A stretch of 64,000 nt of DNA from Imbricaverruca yamaguchii (GCA_034440575.1 JAOTOL010001550.1:62001-126000), one strand, 5' to 3'; counted from the first letter of the stretch, positions 45,913 through 59,640 are shown. Notes: a model not told the origin generated them from the sequence alone. Numbers and translations are program-made.

Positions 45913-46400
45913 CGACCGTCCAGTGCCGAGACGCGTCGTGCCGCCGTCGGCCGTGGCCGGCGCGGCTACACGCACCCATACCTGGCCCACCTTAACAATG
46001 CAACACTAGAATTGTAACGCGCAACAGTCCCATTTGGAAAATTCCACCGTGATATACGTTTGTAACAAACAAGTCGTATGAAATGTACTATGTAAGCGCT
46101 GCTGGGAGCTTTCGGCTGGCAGGCGGACCTGCGGCGGACTGGGGCGGCCCGGCGTGCGGGTCGCCACCGTTGGCACAGGCCGCGTCTGAACTGCACCGGC
46201 CGGACTTGCCGGCCTAGGGCCGCGCCAGACGGCCGCACTGCCGTCAGGTGACGTCATCACGTCGCCAGTGACGTCACCGGCGCGACTGGCCGCCGGCCGT
46301 GCGCACGCGCCGAACGCTGCACGACGCGCGAGTACAGATGGCCAGGCGTCACGGCGACGGCGACCGTGCCAGCTACTGCGACCGTCACACACATATCGCA

Positions 46401-49085
46401 CTTAATGTAAACCAGCTCTCGCTAGGTCGTAGGTGGGAGCTGCTCGACCTACTGTGAGTACATGTGACCGATGATGCAGTCATACAGTGTAATACCACGC
46501 GACTTTCACCTTAAAAGCTGCAGGAAAATAAGCGTTATCAGTGACTAGACGTCGAACGAAGTTCTCTACAATTCACACAAAAGTGCCTGAGTTTACCGGC
46601 CCGAAGCAACGTAAAGTAACATAGCGACTGCACGCGCCGCCTACCTCCACATGCTCTATCTAAACACTTCAATCAAGTCTTAAATAGTACAACGAACACT
46701 ACAAAATATTCGCGTTGGACAATAAGCTCTCAGCATTAAGTACTTCTTCAGATAAACAGGGGAATAATGCCATGAAATGCTTCCAGCAAGGTGGAGAAAC
46801 AACGTGAGAAGTGATGTGGTAACCACCAAATCAATCATTTTACCCGAATCGCTAGTTTGGAAACAAAGCAAACACCGAATCGTGAAAATAACTCAATGTC
46901 ATGGAACCACAGCGGACTGAATTCAGCTCATCGGTACTGCAATTTACCACACGCTTCCACCTCTCACTATCCACCTCTATCTATCAGCATTATCGATCGT
47001 GGTGCTATGTACAGGCAGCGCCGTCTGGCCCTTGATCAAGACAACATAACTTGTGCTGTATCACCGCAGATGTCTCTGAGTTCGGCCTCGTCCGCTGCTG
47101 GCCAAAGTAGACCTACAGTACGCTGGGGTATAATAAATACTCAATAAATACCGAAACACCGGTGTCGGTGTCGGGTGAACTCCACCCGCTCGCTGCACTG
47201 TTCCCACCGTCGTCATCGTCGGTCGGCGTCGGCGCCCCCCGTCGCGATCCGCCGACCTGGAAGTGTGTTTGAGGCGCGCCGCGCCCGGCCGGCGGTCCGG
47301 CGAGACACCGCGTGTTGAGGCGACTCTGCGTCCAAGCCGACGCTGCGAGCGGCTCGACGGTCCGACGGGTGGCGAGTCGAGCCGTGGGCGGTGGGACGCC
47401 TGAAATGGGGCAGCCGTCTCAAAGAAGCTGTGCGGCTGGTCCCACGATCAGGTCACCTGACAGCCTCTCAGCACCTGGTTGGGATACTTTTTTCCCAGGA
47501 TGCTGTGGCAAGCGTACAAAGTAAAGGCATTAGACCCGTGACGTTCTAATAGGATCCAACGCTATCTCATCAGGGTGGACGCGTGTGGTGAAGTTCCGAT
47601 ACGCTTCAATAAGATGCGAAGAGCGTTCAGCAGGTTCAGGACGATGTCGACACTAATGAGATTGGAACCGCTAGGTGCGATGGCGCGATCTACCTGTCTA
47701 GACGGAATTGGATAGTTCAGGTGGCTTAATTTGGATCCAATGGACGACATTTGGAGCGCTGGAAGTGGGCATACAGATGCTGCACATATAAGATTTTCAG
47801 CAACATCATCGTATTGTGATTAGTGGTTTCCTTCCAGTTTTCGCGACAGTAAGCGTAGCGTTGTGTATTTATCTTGTCGTACATTAGTCAGCTGGTGTGC
47901 AGATATCAAGAGGACAATTGGCAGGAGATCACAACCGACGTGAGAAGACCGACAGTGATGTGCGGGGGTCCATAGTGTAGTCCGAGGCTCCTTCCAGTCG
48001 TATTAAAAAAAAAACATCGGAATCACGCAACTCGAAATCCCTCTTGCGACGTTCAGAAGCCTAGACGGCTCTGCCATGTGTTTTGCTTGGTATGCGCACC
48101 CCTGGTTATTTTGACATCTGCTGTCAGGCCCATGGGCGTTAAGCGGAAAGGATCGCCGTAGAACACTACACGCCGTTAGACGGCGGTGCGACTCTCTCTT
48201 TCCAGCAGACCATCCACGGCACTGAGGAAGGTCCCCCAGTGCGGCCAAGCAGGATGGTCTATGAGTCTTCAATAGGACAATTATTCAGCGAGGGCAGTTG
48301 CTAGGAGAGCATTAGTAGGACGTGTTCTAAGCAAGAAAAATTACATCTGAAACATTGTACTCTGTAGGCGTTTATTTGGTGCTTGTTCGATGTGCCTGCA
48401 ACTGGTCGTGTCGTCTATCGTCGAGGCGCACGGCACGTTGTTCTGGTTTCATCATCCGGACCATGGACGTTTACGGAGGACGTTTACGGATAGCATCAAC
48501 AAAGCAGAAAACACAATTGCGACGGCAAACGAACATTCAACAAAACCCAGAGACACAAATATACTTTCTATCATAACTATGTACGGAAATAGTCACGGCA
48601 ACCTATCCGTTGTGGCAGGGCTCAGTGGCGTAGGAAACGGGGAGGGACACCGAAGAACTGCTCGACCCGCGAATTTGAAAGCAGCATTAATATTTCAGCA
48701 CTGAATGGAATGAGGCTCACTCGTAATGGCTTTGCTCGTCCTCACCCAGAAACAATTTCTACGTCTCTGGTGTAGCCTCTTTTGAGCTGACGTAGACTAC
48801 TTTGACATTAGTGCAAACGTCCACCGAGGCGTCGGCAATACAGCGATGCAAATGGTCACATAAATTGGCAGCATTGACAGAGGTATTGCGATCGTTCAGT
48901 CTGCTGCACTAGTCTGATAACAAGTATGCTTTACAACCCCCACGCTACCTTCGCCTTTATAGACAATTCCGGAAACTTCCACGTTTGCTCCATCAATAGT
49001 GAGGCCAGACCCTGAAATCTTTATCGCGCATGAGTGCAAAATGTAGTATTACAGACATATCTGAGCCGACACGAACTTTTACTAC
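46401..49085. other. No gene seen
   Basis: Mostly AT-richer unique sequence between the loco-like and CELF genes, with a GC-rich pocket at about 47160-47450. Nothing was recognised. Confidence 0.55.
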
Positions 49086-49182
49086 TGCAACATCAACCTT
49101 CAGCAAATTGCCATTGCTCGACACAATACACAACATTAACCTTCAGCAAATTGCCATTGCTCGACACAATACACAACATCCA
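49086..49182. repeat. Two-copy tandem duplication
   Basis: CCTTCAGCAAATTGCCATTG plus CTCGACACAATACACAACAT occurs twice in direct succession. Confidence 0.92.
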
Positions 49183-49942
49183 CTTTTTCGCGTATACATA
49201 AACACCAACTTGCACCGATCTGCAACACCAGCCTCGACGGTGAGTCAACGACCTTGGCTCGCCGTGACCGAATCAATCAGTTGTTTACCTGGCTCTGATC
49301 AACAATACTAGAGGAAGCACAACGAGATGATAAACATTGCTAGAGACCAAATCACAAACAGCAATAGAAGAGCACGGCACGGCACGCCGAGCCAGGGCAC
49401 CGCTGGCTGGCTCCATGGCACCATCTATAACCAACGCCAGCGACGCCTAGTGGACAAAGCGGGCAACGAACGACAACCAGGACGGCGACGTGCATCCACT
49501 TAACTGTGGGATTACAGCCAATAGTTTTGAGCACCTTTCGTCGCTGATTTAAGCTGAAACCGGCACATATAGTTAGAATTTTACTATCTGCGGCTTGGTT
49601 TGCTATTTTTGTTTCACGTGCCACTTCCTAAAGTCATTTCCTAAGACCATGTTACTGTTGTTAGTGAAACAAAGTCAGGTCCGAGACGGCAGAAATAAAA
49701 CACAGGCCCTCCTGGCACTTGATCACCTGAGCACGTAGACTGTACCGCCGCACACCTCTGTCTGCGGGTCAGGCTACCACACAGACATGGGTGTGGATGA
49801 ATCTGCATTGCTCTTGGCAGGTTATTACTAATAGAGGCGAAATAACCTGGTCGGCACAGGTTCAACAAACACAGGTGTACCGCGGCACGATGTACAGTCA
49901 GGTCATTAAGAACCGGGAAAACGTTTGATGTTCACCGATATA

Positions 49943-49948
49943 TTTATT
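49943..49948 (-). terminator. Candidate polyadenylation signal for the CELF gene
   Basis: AATAAA on the minus strand about 440 nt past the CELF stop codon. It is the first such hexamer downstream, with no RNA evidence. Confidence 0.4.
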
Positions 49949-50388
49949 TCGAAGGCAATAGCGCATACTTGTTGAGTGCGAGAAATAGTAGCATATGGTT
50001 CCTTGCTGGCGATGGAGCTCCAAATGTAGGTTAAACCTGGACAGCGGTGAGCCGGGGGCGGGCGGTAAAGGGGTCAACAGCCCCTAGGTTTGAACGAGCA
50101 TTAATTCCATAGACCTTGCACTGAAATAATGGACTTCAAAATAGTTCTTTCCTCATCCGAACTTTGGGATAGTTGCTGTGCCGCCGGGCATGGGTTCTTC
50201 TACCGAACTGCATGTTTCGTGGATACATCGAAGATACACGAACCACTGGCCATTTTACCACAGACTTTACGACAAACCCGGAAGGATAAAAAGTATGGCC
50301 GCCCTATGTACACGGATAATGCACGTCGATGACAACTATGTTGTCAACTTATGGCGGATTGTTAATTCGCTCACCGTTGGAGAGCGGC

Positions 50389-50516
50389 CTAGTAGGGCCG
50401 AGAGGCATCCTTGGGTCGCTTCAGCTGAACCTTCAGTCGCTTCATGCCCACCTGGAACCCGTTCATGGCCTGAATGGCCGCCTGCGCTGACGCCGGGTTG
50501 TCGAAGCTCACAAAGC
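50389..50516 (-). CDS. CELF last exon, second half of RRM3
   Basis: The acceptor (minus strand cttcggcag) is followed by GC, then 41 codons starting [20 protein letters not shown] and ending [10 protein letters not shown] with a TAG stop. It completes RNP1, the second helix and the last strand of RRM3. It enters in phase 1, matching the preceding donor. Confidence 0.97.
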
Positions 50517-53500
50517 CTGCCGAAGTGAGGAACTCACGTGAAACCGTGACATGTCGAAGAAAACTAAACGGTCAGCAGCGGACACTGGTTGAAAGGTTGC
50601 CGTAAACAAACGGAACACGGGAGAAAGAGGGCAAAACGGAAAATATGAAAGCAAGGAAGCCCATCATAGTGGGGAGAGTGTGGATGGGACGATACAACAA
50701 CATATATTTTTTAACAGATTACGGTGACATACACCGCTCTACACCTGTTGCAATGCTGGCATAGCATTACCATTTGTGAATGTAATTGTGCATTGCTCGA
50801 GTCCCAGAGTAATCTTCCAGAATATCTATGGTAGTGTATGCGTGGCATGATGAGCACTAAACGAGCGACGTAAATATGCAAAGTTCGTTCGAAATGCTCT
50901 GCATAATAAACATTAAAGAAGTAATTATGTACGCATATCAGCATCTTTCTGCACCTATTACATTTTGCAGCTGGTATTCACCATCAACAGTAACATCCAA
51001 TTCACAGGTGAAATTCAGCTATAAAAGACAGATATCGTACCAGCAAATGCGCTGGTTATATCGTCCAACTGCCTATATTCTAGGTCTTTGAAGTAGAAAA
51101 CTGCGCATATGCAAGTCCGTGGGTGTCGGTAATAATGCATGGTTTAACCGAGCTAGTAGTTGGGCGCCATCTTACACTTCAGCTGGTTTATTAATAAATT
51201 TGAATACAAGTACAAGGCTTAATGATATAGTTAATGGATAGAGGTCCACAACGGGTCGGTTTCCGACGATATTCGTATGTTATTCACGCTGGTGTTTTTC
51301 ATAAACTCATCCCATTGATTGTCCACACGAAATGTTGGGGAGAGATACACATGGTAACCCCATAAACTGGAATACATTGACTTGGCTACACCAGCTTCGT
51401 AACTGAGTCTGGGATTTCCTGAACAGAACCTTAGTTTGTGTCGAACGAACACAAGACTATGTACTCTCTCGCAATTTCTGTTCGCCACTTTTTACGACGA
51501 TTCTGAGTGCTCACTTGGGTGGGCTAAGAATAGCGAATAAATGGGTGGGTGTGGGTTCCGAGGATCGGCTTCTGCAGAACAGAGGCCTCCACTTTGGAGT
51601 TGTACGCGCTATTGACAACAACCGTCGAACGGCCGTCCGAATGGTCGCCGTGTCACACGACCCCCTCCAGTGGGGTTCGTCGTCGTTGCCGAGGAGAACC
51701 AATCACCGTGTGGCGCTGTATTCAACAACAGGGTCGTCTTATCCCGGCGCCGTCGCAGACACAACATCCCACGAGCGGCGTGGGACTCTCCGCAATTGAC
51801 CCCGTGCGGATTTGAGTCCCGAAGCTGATTGGTTGCTGATATAATGCCACACCAGAAGATCGTGATTTGGAAGATGGGAGAGCAAGCATTTGCAACCCAT
51901 CAACACTGCAGGCATGAACATGTGCACAGGGTAGCAATTAAACTTGGTTCCCAGGTTGCAACTGCAGAACGTGCAGAAGGCTGTAACTTCCCAAATCAAG
52001 GGTAGCCCACTCAGCAGAACAGTTGCTACCAACTCGGGCCCAACTTATGCTGTTATTTTCTTTAAAACAAACTATTTAATAGTGTGATCCATTCAGCGGA
52101 GAGGGCACAATCTGGAGCATACGACGTAATACTGCATCGTTACTCTAGGCATAATCAATCGACCGGCTACTATTGGGTAATAACAGGCGAATCAGATTAG
52201 TTAACGTTCCGGTCCAGCCATTAGCCCGAGCTCCCCAGAGCTGGTGCCGAGCCGCCGCCATTGTGCTTGGGCTGCTTCACTCGAGTAACCTACCGAAGCA
52301 CTTGCTCTGGTTGGTGGCGCGGTCGATGAAGACCTTGGACGAGATCACGTTGCCGAACGGCAGGAACATCTGCATCAGCTCGGCGTCGCCGAACTCTTGC
52401 GGCAGGTGGTAGATGAAGAGATTGCACCCCTCCGGACCGCTTATGCTGCACCCTGGCCACAAATACACCACGGGTCACAGTTCGGTACTCTCGCCTCGGG
52501 GGTGGGGGGCACGCGTCCTGTCGCCATGGTGGCTTTCTGCTACTGGTGAACGAGCATGGTGTGCCGTGGACCCAACCGAAACCACTCGGTCACCTTGTGC
52601 CTGCAATGTGGTAACCCGTAGTGCAGTCGTAGGCATATGTAGCAGGCATAGAGCTAGGAGCGATTCTTATCCGGTAGAGCCAGAGCGATTTCAAATTCCT
52701 AGATCGTGCGCTGGCGCCCGATCACCACCCATGACTCCTAGATTAAGCTTCTAGGTATGCCACATACTCAGGTCTACGATAGCTCCACGACATAGTGTTG
52801 GAATTGTAAGCTGTCTCGAATAGGACATGCGTTCGAACTCGACAGGGGGCTCATTATTTGACTCCGATAAGCCCATTCTGAAGCTGGATAGATAGGGATT
52901 CTTGGCTACCTATCTAGATTGTGTCAGAGAACACGACATTTTTACTAAAATTCCCGCGTTGAGTTCAACATGTGCAATTAAGCGGAGCTGAGTCCATGTA
53001 AAAACTGGTGCTGGATCTCGGCCTTGGAAAGTCAACCCAGGAAGCTCGCATTAAAAATTACATTAAAAATAAACGCATCCCCGTGGGAAACAGTGAACCA
53101 CACACCTGCTTAGAAATTGTTCCGAGTTGGCAGGACAGCCACTTGACACACCCTTTTGATAGCCCAACCATGGTGAACGCTCAACATGTCTCATTGCCCA
53201 TGATTAAGCATAGAGTTCACATAAAACCGCACAGAAACGGTCAGCAGAGGACATTGAACCATACAAGACGTCGTCTGTGTGGAAATTGCTCTGTACTATT
53301 TCTATCCGGCCACCAATTCCTATGGACCGTATGGATCGACGTATGGACCTATGTTATGCCTGGTTATTAGACATTTATCATTCTGATGCCGTGGGTTTTC
53401 ATTGAATTTGAATGTCTCGCCAGATGAGATCGGAGATGCAATACAGAACACGGCGCTGAAAAGCTAACTGAGGCATTTGCTCGACAGCCATTCAAACATC

Positions 53501-56500
53501 ACCAAAATATTTGTTCTTTTTGCGGAGAAAATAAGCAGGTCTGGAGATTGCAAAAGAAAATAACAGTAAATTAGTCATCTGAAGCATGACTGTATTGTGA
53601 ATTGAATCGAAGGTTAGGCCCATATTGTTGTTCTTATTTTTGTTTTGTTCGGTTGAAGTCATGAAAACGACAGACGCAGAAGAAAAATGACCTTGCAAAA
53701 GGAGCAAGAAAAGGGCAGAATACGTTCAGAATATTACATCTTGGCAATTCCACAAACTTTGACCAGATATCGGATGACTGCACGCAGTCCTCAAAGCGCG
53801 CATGCACAGGATCTTGGGGAAGCAGTGGCATACTCACCAAGGAAGCCCCTATACTGGATGGGAAGATGGTTGCGGAAATCAACTGAATGAATGATTGGAA
53901 GGTCAGATCATTTTCAAATAGTTCCCTACTCCATGTTAGAGATGATCAAGCATGCAGTGGTATTGATGGACAAAATCTAATAGACGGCAGAACACGCTAT
54001 CTTGTACCGAGGACAGTTAGTTGGCATATCATCCACAACAAAGTACCACAACTCTGGTGGGCGTCTGACCCCACATCGTTCTCCGTTACCGCTCCGATGA
54101 CAAATGGCGAAGGGGGCTTCATTGTAACCCAGCCAGTAATAAAACTATCAACTACCTTAAGCCACAAGCACGACAGCCATACGCTGCATGCGAAAGCACA
54201 GCTACGGAGAGAGCTTTCAGCTATTAAAGCCAATTTCAGATCAACGTTGTCCGTTCACTTCAGCTGGAAGACGTGCCCAATATACCGAACTCGGCTCAAA
54301 CTGCCCATCACCGGAGAGGGAGTACTGCAGTGGTGCGAATCGTCCACTTAGTACCATGTCAGGCGGCCCACTACACCTAATGCAAGCGCTAAAACATTCA
54401 ACGTTCCAGCATGTGCTAGGCACCACGTTCAACTGTAGCTTGCATGGACCATGCAATCGGCGGTCCATGCGCCGCATTCAACATTGAGCTCATTGCCCAG
54501 CTCCCCATGAAGTTCAATACCAGCCATGTCCCCTGCCCCTCCCTATTCCACATGGTTCGCGTGACTCAGCCCGGACCATCCATCGCCGCGAAGGCCGGGG
54601 CTCGGCGGGCGGCTCAGGTCGGGCCGATGACGAAGCTACCTGCCGCTGCATGCCGAGGAAATTGAGCGGCGCTGGCGCGGCCGGCGATGCATGCGGGCGC
54701 CGGCATCGCTCAGAATGTGAGAGCGCAGCCGAGGAAGATGGAGAGGCGAGACCATTCAGCCGTGGTGTGGACTGGGAGGAATCGAACAACAGGACGGACG
54801 GGTGGGTCGGTCGGCGCCGGCTCGTCGCCTTTCCGGCGCTCGGAAGCCGTCGCGGGTAGGCGAACTGCCACAACGGACGGCGAGGAGTGACATCCGGGCC
54901 CCCGGAGATCACTCCACCCCCATCCTTCCCGTCTCTCGGAAGGACAAGGCCCGGCCAGTGGATCGGCTGCCTTTTCGTTTTCGAGGAGGATTGGGGTGGT
55001 ATTCGGGCGGCGGGTCGATCGGCCGGTATGGTGTTATTGCCGCGTCTCCCTCTGGGGATGGGGAGGGTGCCGTTAGTGGTGGAGCAGTGGATGCTCCACT
55101 GGGGTGGGGGCTGGGGTGGTGGGGGGGGGCGTATCTGCTCCCCCAGGAGGCGGGTGGACGATGGACGGCCGGGCCGGCCGATGTGCTGTGATTACCTTCT
55201 CGCGGCAGAACCAACGGCGGCTGCGCCACTATGGGCGGATAGGGCTGGGGGAACGCAGCTGCAACAGACACCAGAGAACACAGCCGTCAGATACATGGCC
55301 ACACTAACCGCGTCAATCGTCGCCACACGGACACACTAGCAGTCAGTCGTCACCACACGGCCACACTATCAGCGTCAGTCGCCATCATACGGCCATACTA
55401 GCAGTCAGTCGCCATCATACTCTGGGGCCACACCAGTATAGGGCGGAGTCAGTCGTCACCATACGGCCACACTAGCCGCGTCAGTCGTCACCACACGGCC
55501 ACACTAGCAGCGTCAGTCGTCACCACACGGCCACACTAGCATCGTCAGTCGTCACCACACGGCCACACTATCGCGTCAGTCGTCACCACACGGCCACACT
55601 AGCAGCATCAGTCGTCACCACACGGCCACACCAGCAGCGTCAGTCGTCACCACACGGCCACACCAGCAGCGTCAGTCGTCACCACACGGCCACACTAGCC
55701 GCGTCACTCTTCACCACAACACCCCTTCACCTCACCAAGCTGGTGTTAAGAACTGCGCGTTGTCACCAAGGCCACACGGTTGTGTAAGCAACGGGTGTGT
55801 AAAGCATATGGTGTTTGCATATGGTTTAAGATATTTAAATGAGGTGTGTACCACAGGCCACATAACCGGTCGTTACCACAGGCACTGAGTTTAAAAGTGT
55901 TAAAGAGGTTGTAAGGCACACTGAGGTGTGTAAAGCCACACTGAGTTGTACCAAGGAAAGATGTTAAAGACGGTGTGTAAGGAACTGAGATTGTAAAGGA
56001 CACTAGAGTCAGTCGTCACCACACGGCCACACTAGCAGCGTCAGTCGTCACCACACGGCCACACTAGCAGCGTCAGTCGTCACCACACGGCCACACTAAC
56101 CGCGTCAGTCGTCACCACACGGCCACACTAGCAGTCAGTCATCACCACACGGCCACACCGCAGCGTCATCTCACCACAGGCCACTGTCGTTACCAACAAT
56201 TTAATTAATTTTAAAAGCGTCAGTCGTCACCACACGGCCACACTAGCAGCGTGTCGTCACCACACGGCCACACTAGCAGTCAGTCGTCACCACACTGCCA
56301 CACTAGCGCGTCAGTCGTCACCACACGGCCACACTAGCAGTCGTCGTCACCATACGGCCACACTAGCAGCGTCAGTCGTCACCACACGGCCACACTAGCA
56401 GCGTCAGTCGTCACCACACGGCCACACTAGCAGTCAGTCGTCACCACACGGCCACACTAGCAGCGTCAGTCGTCACCACACGGCCACACTAGCAGCGTCA

Positions 56501-57861
56501 GTCGTCACCCAGGCCACTGGTGTGACAGGCAATGAGATAAAAACTGAGATGTTAAAAGGATCAGTGTCACCACACGGCCACACTAGCAGTCAGTCATCAC
56601 CACACGGCCACACCAGCAGCGTCAGTCGTCACCACACGGCCACACCGCAGCGTCATCGTCACCACACGGCCACGCTAGCAGGTAGTGTACCACACGGCCA
56701 CACTAGCAGTCAGTCGTCACCACACGGCCACACTGCGGTGTGTACCACAGGCCACACTGGTGTGTACCAAGCACACTGTATGGTGTGTAAGCAATGATAG
56801 TTACAAGAGGTAGTGTACAAGCAACTGAGGTGTGTAAGCACGTGAGTAGTTCACCAAGGCCACACTAGAGTCAGTCGTCACCACACGGCCACACCAGCAG
56901 CGTCAGTCGTCACCACACGGCCACACTAGCAGTCAGTCGTCACCACACGGCCACACCAGCAGCGTCAGTCGTCACCACACGGCCACACCAGCAGCGTCAG
57001 TCGTCACCACACGGCCACACTAGCATCTTCACCAACGGCCACTGCGTCAGTGTACCACACGGCCACACTGCAGCATCAGTCGTCACCACACGGCCACACT
57101 AGCAGTCAGTCGTCACCACACGCCACTAGCAGCGTCAGTCGTCACCACACGGCCACACTAGCAGTCAGTCGTCACCACACAGCCACACTAGCAGCGTCAG
57201 TCGTCACCACACGGCCACACCGCAGCGTCGTCGTCCGGCCACACGAGGTGTCGTCACCACACGCCAACCGCGTCAGTCGTCACCTCACGACCACACCAGC
57301 AGTCCAGCACCAACCGTCAGTTGTAATACGAGTCGTGGCGGGCAATGCTGTGGCCTGTGTATGTGACGAAGAGCATTCATATTTTACAGACATGGCCCGG
57401 ACCAATTAAGACCCCTTCGCGAACAGCCAAGGCGGCATGCTTGCGTGGAGCAGCCAACCGAACAACGGAAACGAATCCACAGACTGAAATACGCCAAAGA
57501 TCATTACTAGAACCACACAAATGATTTCGGCAGACAACGCATACGACACGCCCTGGCACCGAACGCGCTTGGCGATGCATACAAATCAGAAACTCGCGGC
57601 AACTCCCAATTATCGCAAGGGTATCAATCAGCGAGATGTCGTCTCCTGGGCGGAACACTGCCGCGGACGACTCCTGCATCAGCACTGGCCACCAGCGAGC
57701 GCTGACTGCGCGCGAGCGCACGACACAGCGTGTGCGAAGCTGCGGTCGGGGCGCGCGCGGTGGTGCGCCACAGCACTTACCGACTCCCGAGTACGGCATG
57801 CCCGGGTAGGCCGGCGTCTGCATCGTCGCGTCGCCGTTCATCGACGCCGGCGACGATAGCA
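50389..57861 (-). CDS. CELF/Bruno RNA-binding protein, 3' part (RRM3 and C-terminus)
   Basis: The minus strand carries the end of a CELF/Bruno-family gene. Exons read 57861-57781 (linker, less certain), 52452-52294 and 50516-50389. The last two join to give a complete third RNA recognition motif. RNP2 is LFIYHL and RNP1 KCFGFVSF, split by the intron, and the protein ends [11 protein letters not shown], the typical CELF terminus. Known role: binding GU/UGU-rich RNA to control alternative splicing, mRNA decay and translation. RRM1, RRM2 and most of the divergent linker are not seen and probably lie past 64000 or in small exons I could not call. Which of the several CELF/Bruno paralogues this is cannot be told from RRM3. 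The gene converges on the loco-like gene. Confidence 0.93.
52294..52452 (-). CDS. CELF exon, first half of RRM3
   Basis: Minus-strand peptide [20 protein letters not shown], then [20 protein letters not shown] and TNQSKCFG, the highly conserved start of CELF RRM3. The donor gtaggt leaves phase 1. Two acceptors 7 nt apart are possible, with the exon starting at 52452 or 52445. Starting at 52452 gives 159 nt, phase 1 in and out, and fits the upstream exon; 52445 would need a different upstream phase. Confidence 0.95.
52782..52870 (+). mobile_element. Possible tRNA-like SINE fragment
   Basis: A TAGCTC-type A box and a GTTCGAACTC B box lie about 50 nt apart, as in the other SINE heads here. The family body is not recognisable downstream, so this may be a different family or chance. 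Confidence 0.3.
52871..55310. other. CELF intron, no exon recognised
   Basis: Contains a non-repetitive plus-strand frame of 154 codons (53887-54351) that matches no family I know, and a GC-rich part at about 54580-55190. Small CELF linker exons could hide here. Confidence 0.45.
55311..57312. repeat. Approximately 30-32 bp minisatellite, 2 kb, with disordered patches
   Basis: Units of GCGTCAGTCGTCACCACACG plus GCCACACTAGCA. The array is broken by patches of T/A/G-rich noise (about 55735-56010, 56185-56218, 56515-56565, 56735-56870) in which fragments of the unit can still be made out. It lies between CELF exons. Confidence 0.93.
57781..57861 (-). CDS. Candidate CELF linker exon
   Basis: The minus-strand frame reads [20 protein letters not shown] then PYSGV, ending at a strong donor (G before gtaagt), phase 1. 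This matches the phase-1 RRM3 exon. The acceptor call (cctgattccag) is weak; the same frame stays open for about 29 more codons upstream, so the exon could be longer. The Ala/Tyr/Pro/Gly-rich composition suits the CELF divergent linker, but the peptide is not decisive. Confidence 0.5.
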
Positions 57862-59640
57862 CTGGAATCAGGCCAGACGAGCACGTGACGGCCACACCAA
57901 GCACCGGAGTCGGGCGAGCCGAGCACGTGACCAGCGCCGGCCGGCGCATCGTTACGGCCGCCAGTGGGCCGCCGCCGAGGCCGTTACCTTATCGGCCGGC
58001 CGGCCAGCCGACGGAAACGCTGTCGCACGGGTCGTGGCGGGGTCGCGCGCCGCCGTCACCTTTGACCTTTGGATTAGCTCCCGGCCGAGACGAGGCTAGC
58101 CCGCGGCACCTCTGACGGGCGGCTTTGTTCGAGCCGCGGGGTGGACCCTCAAAGTCATATTAGATTCAGGCTATGAAATTGCGAGAACGATGGCTGGTTC
58201 CGGTGGCTTAACACGAAGTGGATGGCCCCAAGTCAGATGCTATCCATTGAGATATGTTTGAAAGAACGAGGCATCGTTGGCTTAGCTGAGCTTCATCCCA
58301 GCAGGGGCCTGATATTTAGTCACAGCTGTGATATGCTGGGAGTGGGGATGGGGTAATATATTTTATTTGCCTTCCTGTAGCCGTCTCCAGATCTGGACGC
58401 ACGGATTTAAGTATCCAACATTAAAACAACTGAAGCCAGCGTCATCTAACTTTGAAGTACAAAATTGCTGATGCTCACATTCATCGCGGTGACAATGTTT
58501 GGTGTTCGCTGACAATATTGTAATGTTTTCCATATTTTAGTCCATCCAAAGCGCATCGATGGATCCAAAAGGCTACTGGTGTGACTTGTCCTAGAGATGC
58601 ACCTTACCATTATTTAATACAGTTGTCGGAAATGATTGTTTTACTGAAATGGTCACACCCACGGTCCTGGACCCCGTTGTCGGGTATACTTTACCTACCG
58701 AAATAATCAGACTCCCAAACTTGGATCCCGTTCTGTTGCCCTGACCACGTACTAACATTGCACGTAATTTATGCATAAATGTTCATTAAAAACTGCTTTA
58801 ATTATTTCGCAATGATGTCACCTAAAATTATGTGGACTCTTTTTGTCACCAGATGTACACGCTTTTGTGGGACAATATCTTGCTTTGTTAGACAGTACTG
58901 GACAGTATTTTGATTCGCCTACGGGTCGCTGTCGCTTGGGAAAAATCTCTTTAAAATCTTGAGATGCCCGTAAGCACGTCCGGCGGACAGTTACCAGCCT
59001 GACTTCCTACACTACAGTTATTAGCCTGCAGTTCCTACAGCAGTACCTAGCCTGACTTATTTTACGACAGTTGCTATATCCTGGGTTCTTTTACGCACCA
59101 GCCGTCTTATTCCATGACAAAAACTGAGACTAAGCACGGAATTTGATCAGGGGTTCAGCCACGGCAGCAATTCAGCTGCCATTCAGCCACGGTACCTTCG
59201 GTTAGATGCAGCATCCCTTTGGCCAGCCCCACGAACGATCAAGCAATTGCTCTTTGATAACTGTATGACCACCCGCCACACTGTTCCAAGTGGAGACATG
59301 TCGCCTCGGATGGACTCAGCATCACACCCTGCAATAACCTGACGTGAGCGCTTGTGACGGCTTCAACGCCACATTTATCTCGAAGTGAATTAGTGATGTT
59401 GGGTCACATAGCTCCAAGGGCACGACACTCGCATGGGAGCAAGAGCTGACAGGACACGCGGGACTGGAGAGGGGAGGGGCTGCTACATCACCTTCAGGTA
59501 CTCTTCCCGTTATCTGTATGATATTGCACAACAAATGAAACTCTGCCACGTCTCCTTTCTTTGAGCATCAAGGCCGTTCACACACCGACTCCACATCCAG
59601 TGCCCGTCTGCCATTGCATCAATAACCTGTTGCTATATCC
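57862..59640. other. No gene seen
   Basis: GC-rich to about 58140, then unique AT-richer sequence. It is probably a CELF intron or upstream DNA; no exon was recognised. Confidence 0.5.

Larger units (their letters stand above)
44100..46400. other. GC- and CpG-dense intergenic block
   Basis: The composition is unlike the AT-richer flanks, with tandem GC repeats inside. It could be a promoter or CpG-island-like region of an unseen transcript, but no exon with convincing splice sites was identified. Confidence 0.3.

Noticed and set aside
53887..54351. 154-codon plus-strand frame as a gene
   Set aside because: Not repetitive, but it has no recognised domain, splice signals or conserved motif. 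Frames of this size occur by chance here.
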